Positions 52,872-62,373 of a DNA stretch of 64,000 nt are shown one piece after another. The notes beneath the pieces were generated by a model. It made no database searches, was not told where the DNA came from, and was given only the letters and a program-made list of their open reading frames with translations. The DNA lies in NCBI RefSeq assembly GCF_004362825.1, contig NZ_SNXZ01000002.1:434001-498000 (forward strand), read 5' to 3'. A program made the position numbers and the translations under genes. The stretch comes from Labedaea rhizosphaerae. Lineage in GTDB: Bacteria; Actinomycetota; Actinomycetes; Mycobacteriales; Pseudonocardiaceae. The stretch's first letter is position 1. The number at the start of each line of letters is the position of its first letter.

Positions 52872-53860
52872 ACGGGTTCGTGGTCGCCAGCCGCAACGGC
52901 GAGCTCGGCATCGGCGCCGCCATCGAGGTCCTGCGCCGAGGCGGTAGCGCGCTCGACGCGGTGGAGGCCGGCACCCGGCTCGTGGAGGCCAGCGAGGCCG
53001 ACACGAGCGTCGGCCGGGGCGGGCTGCCGAACGTGCTCGGCGAGGTCGAGCTGGACGCCTCGATCATGGACGGGTCGACGCGTGCGGCCGGGGCCGTCGG
53101 GGCCGTCCGCGACTACCAGCACGCGATCACGCTCGCCCGCCGGGTGATGGAGGACCTGCCGCACGTCACCTTGGCCGGACCGGGTGCCGAACGGTTCGCC
53201 GCCGCACTCGGCATGGACCGCACGACGTTGCTGACCCCGGCCAGCCGCGAGTTGTGGCGCACGCACATGGTCGAGCGGCTCGGGGGTGACGCGGAAGCTG
53301 TGCGCTCGTTGCTGGCGCTTCCCGACCGCGCCGACGACGAGCCCGCCGCGGTGGCGGGTCACGTGCGGCGGATGCTCGACCCGAACCGCAACACCGGCAC
53401 GGTCAACTTCATCGCACGCGACCAGGACGGGCACATCGCCAGCGCGGTGAGCACGAGCGGCTGGGAGTGGAAACACCCAGGACGCCTCGGGGACACGCCG
53501 CTGATCGGTGCGGGCAACTACGCCGACGACCGCTACGGCGCCGCGACCTGCACCGGGCACGGCGAGGTGACCACCCGGTGCGGCACGGCACGCAGTGTCG
53601 TGCTGTACCTGAAGCTGGGAATGTCCCTTGTGGACTCCCTGACCGAGGCGGCGCTGGACACCGAAACGCTGGACGACCCGCAAAGTGGCGGGATCGAGAT
53701 CCTCGCCGTCGACCGGGACGGCGGGTACGCGGCGGTGATCACCGGCGCGGACCGGGCCGAGCAGGACGCGACGTTCGTCCACCAGTCCACGGACATGGCG
53801 GAGTTCGCGGTGCTCCCCCGCCGCCTGATCAGTGCGGAAGCGCCGCCCAAACCCCGGTGA
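52868..53860 (+). CDS. N4-glycosylasparaginase/isoaspartyl-peptidase-like Ntn hydrolase
   Basis: A 330-residue type 2 asparaginase-family precursor. The nucleophile is the threonine of NTGTVNFIARDQDG (about 178-181), where the chain should cleave itself into two subunits. It is followed by ASAVSTSGWEWKHPGRLGDTPLIGAGNYAD, which contains the substrate-binding RLGDTPLIGAG signature. Members cleave glycosyl-Asn, isoaspartyl dipeptides or Asn side chains. Coupling to a dipeptidase gene favours isoaspartyl or modified-Asn peptides as substrate, but this is inference. The GTG start overlaps the dipeptidase stop. The 3' end overlaps the convergent S41 gene by 32 bases. Confidence 0.9.
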   Translation: MNGFVVASRNGELGIGAAIEVLRRGGSALDAVEAGTRLVEASEADTSVGRGGLPNVLGEVELDASIMDGSTRAAGAVGAVRDYQHAITLARRVMEDLPHVTLAGPGAERFAAALGMDRTTLLTPASRELWRTHMVERLGGDAEAVRSLLALPDRADDEPAAVAGHVRRMLDPNRNTGTVNFIARDQDGHIASAVSTSGWEWKHPGRLGDTPLIGAGNYADDRYGAATCTGHGEVTTRCGTARSVVLYLKLGMSLVDSLTEAALDTETLDDPQSGGIEILAVDRDGGYAAVITGADRAEQDATFVHQSTDMAEFAVLPRRLISAEAPPKPR

Positions 53861-55469
53861 TCGCCTCCATCGCCGGGTCGCGCCCGGCGCGCAAGCAAGC
53901 GAACGTCGGCGGCGCGTACAGCTCGGGCGCGATCCACCTGCGATGGTCGAACGGCCACGAGTTCTGCCAGTGGACGTCCGACACGTTGACCCGGATCCCG
54001 CGGTGCGGCAACCGGAACGGCGTGGTCTCGCCGACGAAGTTGGGCCGCGACCCGGTCGGCTCGCCGACGAAGATCGCGTCGGTGCCCGCCTCGATGGCCG
54101 TCGCGACGTACTGCCCGGCCGAGAACGTCCGACGCCCGATGACGACGAAGAGGCTCCCCCGCCGGTTGATCCGCCTGCTGCCGGTCAGGCCGTTCAGGAG
54201 CGGTCGCACGAGCATGTTGTTGCCGCCGCCGTTCCAGCGCAGGTCGACCACCAGCCGTTCGATCTCGTGGCGGTCGATGAACTCGAACAGGCGCCGTGCG
54301 AAGGCCTCGATCGACTCGTGCGGGTGGTCGCGAATGGTGTTGAACTGGAAGTAGACCGCCCGCTGCTCGGGCAGGTGCTCGAACCAGTAAAAGGCCTCGC
54401 AGTTGCGCAGGTAGAGCGGTGGCCGATCGGTCGACGTGTCCGAAAAGGACAGCCAGCCCGGCGGCGCGGGCAGCTCGTTTCGCTGCGCCCATGCGCCGGG
54501 CGTGGCGCTCAGGGTGACGTCGGTGGACCGCCGGTCCGGGGCCCAGAGGCCCAGCGTGACCCGGTCGGGGGCGTGCGTCAGGTCCAACGCGTGCAGGATC
54601 GGCACTCGCCGCAGGACTTGCACGATGCGTTCTCGTGCCCCGTATTCGTTGTCCTTGTTGACCAAAGGGCCCAGTGCGTCGAGCACTTCGGCCACCTCTC
54701 GCCCGTCGAACCTTTCGACCTCGGCGCCGAGCAGGTCCTGGTGTTCGGGGGTGGCGGCCACGACGAACAGCCCCTCCGGGAACAGGGAGAACTGCACCGG
54801 CAGGAGCAGGCTCAGCTCGGGATCGCCCGCGGGGACCTCGACGAAGCCGTGCCCGTCGTCCAGCTGGGCCACCAGCTTGGTCAGCTCCACCACGATCCGC
54901 GCGTCGGACAACCGCGGCACGGCCGCCACCAGCGCCTCGACATCCAGCGTCGGCGCAGGACGCGGGGCACGCCGGCGGATCTCATCGGCCAGCGCTTCGA
55001 GGTTGGTGCGCCAGCCGTCGTCTCGCCCGAGCCCGGCCCGCGGGACCGAGCCGAGGAGCTCGCGAAAACGCGGGTGGCCGCACACCTTCCGGAACCGCTC
55101 GTCGTCCGCCAGCCCGGCGACGTCGCGGTAGCCACTCGCGACGGCATCGCACAACGCGGCCACAGCCTGGTCGGTGTCCCCCAGCTCGGCGTGACACCAC
55201 GCCACCCGGTACCGGAGCTCGCCGGGAGCGACGGTGTCCTCCCGTGTCGCCGAGACCCCCAGCACGAGGACCTGCTCGAGCGCGGCGAGTGCGCCCGCGA
55301 AGTCGGCGAGGTGGAACCGGGCCTGCGCCAACCGTTCCCAGTGGTCGCCGTTGACCGGGTTGGCGGCGACCACGTGCTCCCACGTCGTCGCCGCTTCGGC
55401 CCACGCCGCGCGGCTGGAGTAGGCCTCCGCGCGGGCGACGGCGCGGAGCTGGTCGGCGCCGCTCACCAT
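53829..55469 (-). CDS. S41-family peptidase-like protein with TPR-like N-terminus
   Basis: A 546-residue protein. Residues about 1-130 form TPR-like helices (WAEAATTWEHVVAANPVNGDHWERLAQARFHLADFAGALAALEQVL). The rest is a C-terminal-processing-protease fold: LVAQLDDGHGFVEV, then VVDLRWNGGGNNMLVRPLL and GRRTFSAGQYVATAIE, where the serine of TFSAG is the expected nucleophile. No PDZ domain or signal peptide is obvious, so it is probably cytoplasmic and may process oligopeptides (Tricorn-core-like or IRBP-like). ATG 55469 was chosen with GGGGGAAG upstream; GTG 55481 is an alternative. It has its own regulon promoter, divergent from the regulator gene. Confidence 0.85.
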   Translation of the reverse strand: MVSGADQLRAVARAEAYSSRAAWAEAATTWEHVVAANPVNGDHWERLAQARFHLADFAGALAALEQVLVLGVSATREDTVAPGELRYRVAWCHAELGDTDQAVAALCDAVASGYRDVAGLADDERFRKVCGHPRFRELLGSVPRAGLGRDDGWRTNLEALADEIRRRAPRPAPTLDVEALVAAVPRLSDARIVVELTKLVAQLDDGHGFVEVPAGDPELSLLLPVQFSLFPEGLFVVAATPEHQDLLGAEVERFDGREVAEVLDALGPLVNKDNEYGARERIVQVLRRVPILHALDLTHAPDRVTLGLWAPDRRSTDVTLSATPGAWAQRNELPAPPGWLSFSDTSTDRPPLYLRNCEAFYWFEHLPEQRAVYFQFNTIRDHPHESIEAFARRLFEFIDRHEIERLVVDLRWNGGGNNMLVRPLLNGLTGSRRINRRGSLFVVIGRRTFSAGQYVATAIEAGTDAIFVGEPTGSRPNFVGETTPFRLPHRGIRVNVSDVHWQNSWPFDHRRWIAPELYAPPTFACLRAGRDPAMEAITGVWAALPH

Positions 55470-55497
55470 CGCTTCCCCCACTCGTCCCGCATGGCCT

Positions 55498-55554
55498 GGA
55501 CGTTTAGTCCAACTCCATTACAGATAGTCTCAGCGCGGACACGGTGGGCGTCAA
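55498..55554 (-). promoter_or_regulatory. Promoter/operator of the peptidase regulon, copy 3
   Basis: On the minus strand: TTGACG (55554-55549), 16 bases, then TGAGACT (55532-55526). The 33-bp block 55530-55498 contains GACTATCTGTA (last base of the first GTC changed) and GACTAAACGTC with GACs 20 bp apart. It points to the S41 gene, whose start is 29 bases further on, and sits in the region shared with the regulator gene. Confidence 0.8.
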
Positions 55555-55661
55555 GTGCCCCGACGCGCGCGTGCGAGCCGAGGCGATCCGGGCGTCTCGT
55601 GGTTTGGTGTCCACATCGGAACGGCGAACAAGCGGACACGTGCGAAGAGCGAGGATCAGCC

Positions 55662-56360
55662 ATGGTTGAGCAGGGTGCGGCACAGCTGACCGCCAAGCAG
55701 CAGGCCGAAGCCGACCGGTTGTTCGCCACCATGACGACGGTGATCTCCGGCCTCCAGCAGACCTTCGGGCCGACCAGCGAGATCGTCCTGCACGACTACC
55801 GGCAGCCCGAGCACTCGGCCATCGCCGTCGCCGGGAAGGTCACCGACCGGGCCGTCGGGTCGCCGATGAGCGAGATCGGCCTGAGCCTGATGCGCCAGGG
55901 CGACGCCGCCGAGGACAAGCTCAACTACCTGATCCGGCTGCCCGGCGGGCGCGTGGTGAAATCCTCGACGATGTTGCTGCGGATCACCGGCGGCCGGGTG
56001 GTCGGGGCCTTGTGCGTCAACGTCGACGTCACCGAGGTCCGGCGGGTCGCCCGGCTCCTCACCGAGTTCTCCGCGGGTGGCGAGCAGGCCGCGACGCCGA
56101 CGCCGATCTCGACGTTCGGCAACGACGTCTCGCAGGTCATCGACGCCGCCCTGGACAAGGTCGAGCGCGACCTGGACCTCGGGTCGCTCGACCGGCTCAG
56201 CAGCGCCGAGTGGTCGACCGTCTTCCGCGCGCTGGAAGAACTCGGCGTCTTCCAGCTGCGCCGCGGGGTTCCGCTCGTGGCCGAGCGGCTCGGCCTGTCC
56301 CGCGCGTCCGCCTACAACTACCTCGCGCGCGTGCGTGAGGAAAGCCGGTCGCCGAAGTAG
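55662..56360 (+). CDS. YheO/DauR-type PAS-HTH transcriptional regulator
   Basis: A 232-residue regulator of the YheO/DauR family, whose studied member represses D-arginine catabolism. The N-terminal PAS-like domain has TTVISGLQQTFGPTSEIVLHDYRQPEHSAIAVAGKVTDR, then LNYLIRLPGGRVVKSSTMLLRITGGRVVGALCVNVDVT. The C-terminal HTH domain is LEELGVFQLRRGVPLVAERLGLSRASAYNYLARVR. GAGGA precedes ATG 55662. It lies centrally among peptidase and transporter operons that share a composite operator, so it is the natural candidate to bind it, perhaps sensing an amino acid or dipeptide. It is not itself preceded by a forward-facing copy of the motif. Confidence 0.88.
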   Translation: MVEQGAAQLTAKQQAEADRLFATMTTVISGLQQTFGPTSEIVLHDYRQPEHSAIAVAGKVTDRAVGSPMSEIGLSLMRQGDAAEDKLNYLIRLPGGRVVKSSTMLLRITGGRVVGALCVNVDVTEVRRVARLLTEFSAGGEQAATPTPISTFGNDVSQVIDAALDKVERDLDLGSLDRLSSAEWSTVFRALEELGVFQLRRGVPLVAERLGLSRASAYNYLARVREESRSPK

Positions 56361-56378
56361 CCCGGTCGGACCAATCCC

Positions 56379-56436
56379 TTGACGGCCGGCGCCGACCGCC
56401 CTAAGACTATCTGTCGATGGCCTAGACCAAGCGTCC
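56379..56436 (+). promoter_or_regulatory. Promoter/operator of the peptidase regulon, copy 4
   Basis: TTGACG (56379-56384), 17 bases, then TAAGACT (56402-56408). The 33-bp block 56404-56436 holds GACTATCTGTC and GACCAAGCGTC with GACs 20 bp apart. It drives the ABC importer operon (first start 56495). Confidence 0.82.
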
Positions 56437-56494
56437 AGAATCCGGCCGCGAACCTCGTTGACGGTTCGCCGAGCGGCCGATGAAGGAGCTCGCC

Positions 56495-58312
56495 GTGAAG
56501 CTTCGTGGTCGACAGAGTCGCCGTATCGGCGCCGGTTTAGCGGCGGCCGCACTCGCCGTGGGCATGGCCGCGTGCGGCAGCGTGGACGCCGACTCCGCAA
56601 ACGGGTCGACCGCGGTGGTGGCCCAGGCCGGCACGCAGGTCAACTACATCTTCCCGTTCTACGGTCCGCAGTACGCGACCGTGCAGAACGTGCAACAGTT
56701 CCAGCGGCTGATGTACCGGCCGCTGTACTGGTTCGGCAAGGGCGCCGACCCCGTGCTCAACGAGGACCTCTCCCTGGCCGACCCGCCGGTCTGGTCGAAC
56801 GGCAACCGCGTCGCCAAGGTCCACCTCAAGGACTTCCGGTGGTCCAACGGCGAGAAGCTCACGCCCAAGAACGTCGCGTTCTGGCTCGGGCTTGCCCGCA
56901 CCGAGAAGAAGAACTGGGCCTACTACACGGCCGGTTCGATCCCGGACGACCTCGCCTCGGTGGCCTACGACGACGCCGCCAACACGGTCACGTTCACCCT
57001 GAACAAGGCGGTCGCCCCGGACGGGTTCCTGAACGCGGAGCTGGGCCAGATCACGCCGTTCCCCATCGCCTGGGACGTCACCGGTTCCGGTACCAAGGGC
57101 AGCTGCGCGTCCGAGGACACGGCGGCGCAGGCCACCTCGTGCCCAGCCGTCTACGACTACCTCAGCGGGCAGGCCAAGGACCAGAGCACATACACCTCCA
57201 GTCCATTGTGGAGCGTCGTGAACGGACCGTTCACGCTCGCGTCCTACCAGCGCGGGACCCAGTACACGTTCAAGCCCAACACGAAGTACTCCGGCCCGGT
57301 CAAGGCGAAGCTCGCGGCGCTGACGTTCAAGTTCTTCCAGTCCGACGCGGCCGAGTACAACGCCCTGCTGTCGAAATCCGTCGACGTCGGCTACATCCCG
57401 ACCTCGAACCTGAAGCCGAAGGCACCGGGCTCGCCCACCGGTCCGAGCCCGGTCCCGGGCTACCAGCTCGACCCGGTGCCCTTCCTGGCCTACTTCAGCG
57501 TCCAGATGAACTACAACAACCCCGATGCCGGCCCGCTGTTCCGCCAGCTGTACATCCGGCAGGCGCTGCAACTCGTGGTCAACCAGGACCTGGCGGTGCA
57601 GAAAGCCAACCAGGGCTACGGGTTCGCGCAGTACGGCCCCATCCCGCAGCAGCCGGTCACCCCGTACGTCTCCAAGGCGACGACGTCGAACCCCTATCCG
57701 TTCGACGTCGACCGGGCGAAGCACCTGCTCCAGTCGCACGGGTGGTCGGTCGCCGGCTCCGGCACGGCCACCTGCGACAACCCGGGCACCGGTCCGGCCC
57801 AGTGCGGTGCGGGCATCCCGAAGGGCAAGGCGCTCGAGTTCAAGCTCGAGGAGACCGCGGGCAACACCCGGGTCGAGCAGATCATGCAGCAGTTCGCCTC
57901 CGACGCGAGCGGCGCGGGGATCACGATCCACCTGGCCAAGGAGACCGGGAACCAGGTGGTCGGCAACCTCATCGCCTGCAAGCCGGACGAGGCGACCTGC
58001 GGCTGGCAGATGATCAACGCCGGGGCCAACGGGTACTCCTCGCCCTTCCCGTCGGGCAAGGACTACTTCGGGACGGGGGCGAGCCAGAACTTCGGCAGCT
58101 ACTCGGACCCGCGGATGGACCAGCTCATCGACGCCACCCTGACCTCCTCGGATCGCGGTGCGATGGCGGACTACGAGCGATACGCCGCCGAGCAGGTGCC
58201 GAGCATCTGGCAGCCGTCCTTCCCGTTGCAGGTCGCCGCCGTGTCCGACCGGGTCAAGGGCGCGGCCCCGCTGAACCGCGCGCTCACCCCGGAGTACTGG
58301 TCGTTGTCCTAG
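56495..58312 (+). CDS. ABC transporter substrate-binding lipoprotein (SBP family 5, peptide type)
   Basis: A 605-residue extracellular solute-binding protein for an Opp/Dpp-type importer. A basic start (KLRGRQSRR) and hydrophobic core lead to a lipobox ending GMAAC (Cys27), so it should be a lipoprotein. Family text includes LTPKNVAFWLGLA, LSKSVDVGYI and LYIRQALQLVVNQDLAV, and the C-terminal block SDPRMDQLIDATLTSSDRGAMADYERYAAEQVPSIW. The GTG at 56495 is preferred because AAGGAG lies six bases upstream; an ATG at 56480 would put that site inside the gene. First gene of the importer operon. Confidence 0.92.
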   Translation: MKLRGRQSRRIGAGLAAAALAVGMAACGSVDADSANGSTAVVAQAGTQVNYIFPFYGPQYATVQNVQQFQRLMYRPLYWFGKGADPVLNEDLSLADPPVWSNGNRVAKVHLKDFRWSNGEKLTPKNVAFWLGLARTEKKNWAYYTAGSIPDDLASVAYDDAANTVTFTLNKAVAPDGFLNAELGQITPFPIAWDVTGSGTKGSCASEDTAAQATSCPAVYDYLSGQAKDQSTYTSSPLWSVVNGPFTLASYQRGTQYTFKPNTKYSGPVKAKLAALTFKFFQSDAAEYNALLSKSVDVGYIPTSNLKPKAPGSPTGPSPVPGYQLDPVPFLAYFSVQMNYNNPDAGPLFRQLYIRQALQLVVNQDLAVQKANQGYGFAQYGPIPQQPVTPYVSKATTSNPYPFDVDRAKHLLQSHGWSVAGSGTATCDNPGTGPAQCGAGIPKGKALEFKLEETAGNTRVEQIMQQFASDASGAGITIHLAKETGNQVVGNLIACKPDEATCGWQMINAGANGYSSPFPSGKDYFGTGASQNFGSYSDPRMDQLIDATLTSSDRGAMADYERYAAEQVPSIWQPSFPLQVAAVSDRVKGAAPLNRALTPEYWSLS

Positions 58313-58354
58313 CCCCACACCAGGACCAGGAGCCGCGCAGGTGGAGGGGACGAC

Positions 58355-59332
58355 ATGACCCGGTACGTCGCCAGTCGGCTGGGCCAGGCGGTGGCGGTCC
58401 TCTTCGTCGTGACCCTGATCGTCTACACGCTCATCCACTCGCTGCCCAACGGCGCGGGCCGGGCGCTGCTGGGACAGCTGGCCACGCCCGAGCAGATCGC
58501 CCGGTTCAACCACGAGCAGGGCTACGACAAACCGCTGCCGGTGCAGTACGGCATCTGGATCGGGCACCTGTTCGGCGGCGACCTGGGCTACTCCTCCTAC
58601 CTCAACCAATCGGTCGGCTCGGCGGTCTGGCAGGCGGTACCGAAGACGTTGTTCCTCACCGCGGCGGCCACGCTGGTGTCGCTGGCCATCGCGATGCCGC
58701 TGGCCATCCTGCAAGCGGTGCGGCGCAACAAGCTTTCGGACTACGTGGTGAGCGGCTTCTCCTTCGTCCTCTACGCCATGCCGTCGTTCTTCCTCGGGCT
58801 CGTCCTGGTGATCCTGTTCGCCGTGCGCCTGCGCATGTTCCCGACCGAGGCGCCGCAGACGAGCTCACTGGCCGAGATCCTGCACGACCTGCGGGCGATG
58901 GTCCTGCCGATCGCCACGCTGTCCCTCGGCTCGGTGGCGTGGTTCTGCCGCTACCTGCGCTCGTCGTTGCTGGACGGCATGAGCGAGGACTGGGTGCGCA
59001 CCGCGCGGGCCAAAGGGGCGAACGGCCGCCGGGTCATGTGGCGCCACGTGCTTCGGGCGTCGTTGTGCCCGGTCGTCACGTTGCTCGGCATGAACGTGAC
59101 CTGGATGCTGTCGGGCAGCATCGTCGTCGAGCAGATCTTCAACTACCCCGGCGTCGGGCTCCTGTTCTGGAATTCGGCTCAGGCCAACGACTTCCCCGTC
59201 GTGCTCGCCATCGTGCTGCTCGTCGGCTTCGCGACGGTGATGGGGAACCTCCTCGCGGACATCGGCTACGCGATCCTGGATCCCCGGGTCCGCGACCGGT
59301 CCGCGGTGACCCGGACGGGCGGCGCGCCATGA
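58355..59332 (+). CDS. ABC transporter permease, DppB/OppB type
   Basis: A 325-residue inner-membrane permease with six predicted spans. The N-terminal RYVASRLGQAVAVLFVVTLIVYTLIHSLP and the coupling EAA loop EDWVRTARAKGANGRRVMWRHVLRASL are typical of DppB-type subunits. It begins 42 bases after the binding-protein gene behind GGAGGGG, and its stop overlaps the next permease start. It forms the membrane channel with the following subunit. Confidence 0.93.
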   Translation: MTRYVASRLGQAVAVLFVVTLIVYTLIHSLPNGAGRALLGQLATPEQIARFNHEQGYDKPLPVQYGIWIGHLFGGDLGYSSYLNQSVGSAVWQAVPKTLFLTAAATLVSLAIAMPLAILQAVRRNKLSDYVVSGFSFVLYAMPSFFLGLVLVILFAVRLRMFPTEAPQTSSLAEILHDLRAMVLPIATLSLGSVAWFCRYLRSSLLDGMSEDWVRTARAKGANGRRVMWRHVLRASLCPVVTLLGMNVTWMLSGSIVVEQIFNYPGVGLLFWNSAQANDFPVVLAIVLLVGFATVMGNLLADIGYAILDPRVRDRSAVTRTGGAP

Positions 59333-60243
59333 CGATGAACCCGGAGTCGCTCGACCCGCCGGATCCGGCACCGGCCGGGGAACGGACCGACCGATCGCCC
59401 GGACGCGCGTTCGCCCGCGTGTTCGCCGAGAACCGCCTTGCCCTGGTCGGCCTGCTCATCCTCGCCGCACTGGTGCTCTTCTGCTTCGCAGGCCCGCTGT
59501 TGCACCACACCGACCAGGCGCACTCGCAGCTCTCCGACGCGAACCTCCCGCCGGGCTCGCCTGGGCATCCACTGGGGACCGACGACGTCGGGTTCGACGT
59601 GCTGGGGCGGTTGATGGTGGGCGGTCAGGCATCGCTCGAGATCGGCATCGCGGCCGCGTTGTTCGCGACGGTGTTCGGGGCGCTGTGGGGTGCGATCGCC
59701 GCGGTGATCGGCGGTCCCGTCGACGCCGTCATGATGCGTGTCGTCGACGGCATCGCCTCGATCCCCGCGCTGTTCCTGCTGATAGCGCTGGCGAAGATGG
59801 TGACGTTCTCGGTGCCGTTCCTCATCGTGGTGATCGCGATGCTGGCTTGGCTCGGACCGGCGCGCCTGATCCGCGGCGAGTCGCTGACGATCATCGGCAA
59901 GGAGTTCGTCGAGGCGGTCCGCGGCATGGGCGGGCGCAATCCCCGCATCGTCGTCCGGCACCTGCTGCCGAACACGATCGGGACCATCGCCGTCAACGCG
60001 ACCTTCCAGGTCGCCGACGCGATCCTGGCCGTCGCCGGGCTGGGCTACCTCGGCATCGGCGTCCCGCCCCCGCAGCCGGACTGGGGCTCGTCGCTGGCCA
60101 ACGGCATCACGTTCGCCTACGCCGGCTACTGGTGGCTGATCATCCCGGCCGGAACCGCGATCGTGCTCGTCGTCATCGCGTTCAACTTCGTCGGCGACGG
60201 GCTGCGGGACGCCTTCTTCGTCAAGAACCGCGCGCGAGGGTGA
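59329..60243 (+). CDS. ABC transporter permease, DppC/OppC type
   Basis: A 304-residue permease. After a polar N-terminus (NPESLDPPDPAPAGERTDRSPG) come a first span (LVGLLILAALVLFCFAGPLL), the characteristic HPLGTDDVGFDVLGRLMVGGQASLEIG and the EAA loop KEFVEAVRGMGGRNPRIVVRHLLPN. It ends with VPPPQPDWGSSLANG, typical of DppC-like proteins. The ATG overlaps the upstream stop (ATGA) and the stop is followed at once by the ATPase gene. Confidence 0.93.
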   Translation: MTMNPESLDPPDPAPAGERTDRSPGRAFARVFAENRLALVGLLILAALVLFCFAGPLLHHTDQAHSQLSDANLPPGSPGHPLGTDDVGFDVLGRLMVGGQASLEIGIAAALFATVFGALWGAIAAVIGGPVDAVMMRVVDGIASIPALFLLIALAKMVTFSVPFLIVVIAMLAWLGPARLIRGESLTIIGKEFVEAVRGMGGRNPRIVVRHLLPNTIGTIAVNATFQVADAILAVAGLGYLGIGVPPPQPDWGSSLANGITFAYAGYWWLIIPAGTAIVLVVIAFNFVGDGLRDAFFVKNRARG

Positions 60244-60251
60244 GGAAGGCC

Positions 60252-62357
60252 GTGACCCCAGTGCTGCAAGTCGACGGCCTGACCGTCGAGTTCGCGTTGC
60301 GCGACGGCGCGTCGACGGCCGTCGACGGTGTCTCGTTCCACCTCGGCGAAGGCGAAAGCCTGGGCCTGGTCGGTGAATCCGGCTGTGGCAAGACGACGAC
60401 CGGCCTGGCGATCATGGGCCTGCTGCCCGCCGCCGCCCGCGTCACCAGCGGCTCGATCCGGCTGCTCGGCGAGGAACTCCTGGGCCTGCCCGAGCCCGCC
60501 TTGTGTGCGGTGCGCGGCGACCAGCTGGGCATGATCTTCCAGGACCCGCTCAGCTCGCTGCACCCCATGAAGACCGTCGGTGCCCAGGTGGCCGAGGTCG
60601 TCCGGATCCACCGCGGCGTCTCGGCCAAGCAGGCCCGCGCCCGGGCGCTCGAGGTGCTCGACCTCGTCGAGATCCCGCGGCCCGCCGAGCGGTTCGACGC
60701 CTACCCGCACCAGTTGTCCGGTGGCCTGCGCCAGCGGGTGATGATCGGCATCGCGCTCGCGTGCGAGCCCCGGCTGTTGATCGCCGACGAGCCCACCACC
60801 GCGCTCGACGTCACGATCCAGGCGCAGATCCTCGACCTCATCGACCGGCTCCGCGCGGAACTGCGGATGGCGGTCCTGTTCATCACCCACGACATGGGCG
60901 TGATCGCGGGGCACACGGACCGGGTGCAGGTCATGTACGCCGGGCAGATCATCGAGGACGCCACCACCGAGGAGGTCTTCGCGCGCATCCGCCACCCGTA
61001 CACCGAGGCCCTGATGGCGTCGGTGCCGCGGCTGGACCAGGACCCCTCGGTCCGGCTGGCCGGCATCCCCGGCAACGCCCCGGAGCTGACCCAGCCGATC
61101 GAGCACTGCCGGTTCGCGCCGCGGTGCCGGCACGTCCGGCCCGACTGCTGGGGGCAGCCACCGGCCCTGATCCAGGCCGTCGACGCGGGCGACGGCCACC
61201 GGGTCGCGTGCATCCACCAAGCCGGCACCGGCGAGGCTCGTGCGAGCACGCGCGTCGAGGTGGCCGGCGAACCGGCGGGTGCGGACGAGCCAGGCGAGGA
61301 CCGTCGCCCGGCGATCTTGGCGGTCGAGCACCTGGTCCGGGACTTCCCGCTCTCGTCGGGCATCCTGCGGCGCAGGCCCAGGCGCAGGCACGGTGCGGTG
61401 GTGAGCGCCGTGGCCGACGTGTCCTTCGCGATCCGCCGCGGCGAATCCTTCGGCCTGGTCGGTGAATCCGGCTCGGGCAAGACCACCGTGGGCCGCCTGG
61501 CCGTCGCCCTCGACCGGCCGACCGCGGGCGCGGTCCACATCGACGGGAGCCCGGTCAGCGAGCTGCGCGGTTCGATGCTGCGCCGCAAGCGCCGAGAGTT
61601 CCAGATGATGTTCCAGGACCCGTACGCCTCACTGGACCCACGGATGCACGTCGGCGCCATCCTCCAGGAGCCGCTGGCGATCCAGGGCGTCGGGAGTCGC
61701 GCCGAACGACGCCGGATCGTGCGGGACCTGCTGGACGAGGTCGGTCTGCCGGCCAGGTCCGTCGAGCGCTACCCCCACGAGTTCTCCGGCGGTCAGCGCC
61801 AGCGCATCGGCCTGGCCCGGGCCCTGGTGCTCGATCCCAAGCTGGTCGTCGCGGACGAGCCGGTGTCGGCCCTCGACGTCGCGATCCAGGCTCAGATCCT
61901 GAACCTGCTCAAGGGTCTGCAGGCCACCCGCGGCCTCACCTACCTGTTCATCTCCCACGACCTCGCCGTGGTCCGGTACATGGCCGAGCGCATCGGCGTG
62001 CTGTACCTCGGCAAGCTCGTGGAAGTCGGTCCGGCACGCCGGATCTACGAGAGCAGCGCCCACCCGTACACACGCGCCTTGATCGACGCGATCCCGGTGC
62101 CGGATGTGTCGCAAGCCCGAAGCAGGACCCGGCACATCGGCGGCGAGCTTCCCTCGGCGACCAACCCTCCGAGCGGTTGCCGGTTCCGCACCCGGTGCCC
62201 CTTGGCGCAGCCGGTGTGCGCGCAGGAGGAGCCACCGATGCGGCCGTTCGGGCCGGACCACTTCGGTGCTTGCCACTTCCCGCTCCAGCGCCCCGTCCCA
62301 ACGCAACCCAACGAGTGGGCCGTCGCGTCGCCCACCCAGATCCGCAGGCCGCGATGA
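60252..62357 (+). CDS. Fused double ABC ATPase (DppD-DppF type)
   Basis: A 701-residue ATPase with two complete nucleotide-binding domains that are separate proteins in most Opp/Dpp systems. Domain 1 has Walker [10 protein letters not shown] near 38, signature LSGGLRQRV near 156 and Walker [10 protein letters not shown] near 176. Domain 2 has Walker [10 protein letters not shown] near 405, signature FSGGQRQRI near 512 and Walker [10 protein letters not shown]. Each ends in an oligopeptide-type C-terminal cysteine motif ([14 protein letters not shown] and [14 protein letters not shown]). GTG 60252 follows AGGAAGG by two to three bases; GTG 60240 would overlap the permease stop. It completes a peptide importer of four polypeptides. 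Confidence 0.92.
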   Translation: MTPVLQVDGLTVEFALRDGASTAVDGVSFHLGEGESLGLVGESGCGKTTTGLAIMGLLPAAARVTSGSIRLLGEELLGLPEPALCAVRGDQLGMIFQDPLSSLHPMKTVGAQVAEVVRIHRGVSAKQARARALEVLDLVEIPRPAERFDAYPHQLSGGLRQRVMIGIALACEPRLLIADEPTTALDVTIQAQILDLIDRLRAELRMAVLFITHDMGVIAGHTDRVQVMYAGQIIEDATTEEVFARIRHPYTEALMASVPRLDQDPSVRLAGIPGNAPELTQPIEHCRFAPRCRHVRPDCWGQPPALIQAVDAGDGHRVACIHQAGTGEARASTRVEVAGEPAGADEPGEDRRPAILAVEHLVRDFPLSSGILRRRPRRRHGAVVSAVADVSFAIRRGESFGLVGESGSGKTTVGRLAVALDRPTAGAVHIDGSPVSELRGSMLRRKRREFQMMFQDPYASLDPRMHVGAILQEPLAIQGVGSRAERRRIVRDLLDEVGLPARSVERYPHEFSGGQRQRIGLARALVLDPKLVVADEPVSALDVAIQAQILNLLKGLQATRGLTYLFISHDLAVVRYMAERIGVLYLGKLVEVGPARRIYESSAHPYTRALIDAIPVPDVSQARSRTRHIGGELPSATNPPSGCRFRTRCPLAQPVCAQEEPPMRPFGPDHFGACHFPLQRPVPTQPNEWAVASPTQIRRPR

Positions 62358-62373
62358 GTTCCATGCACATCGA

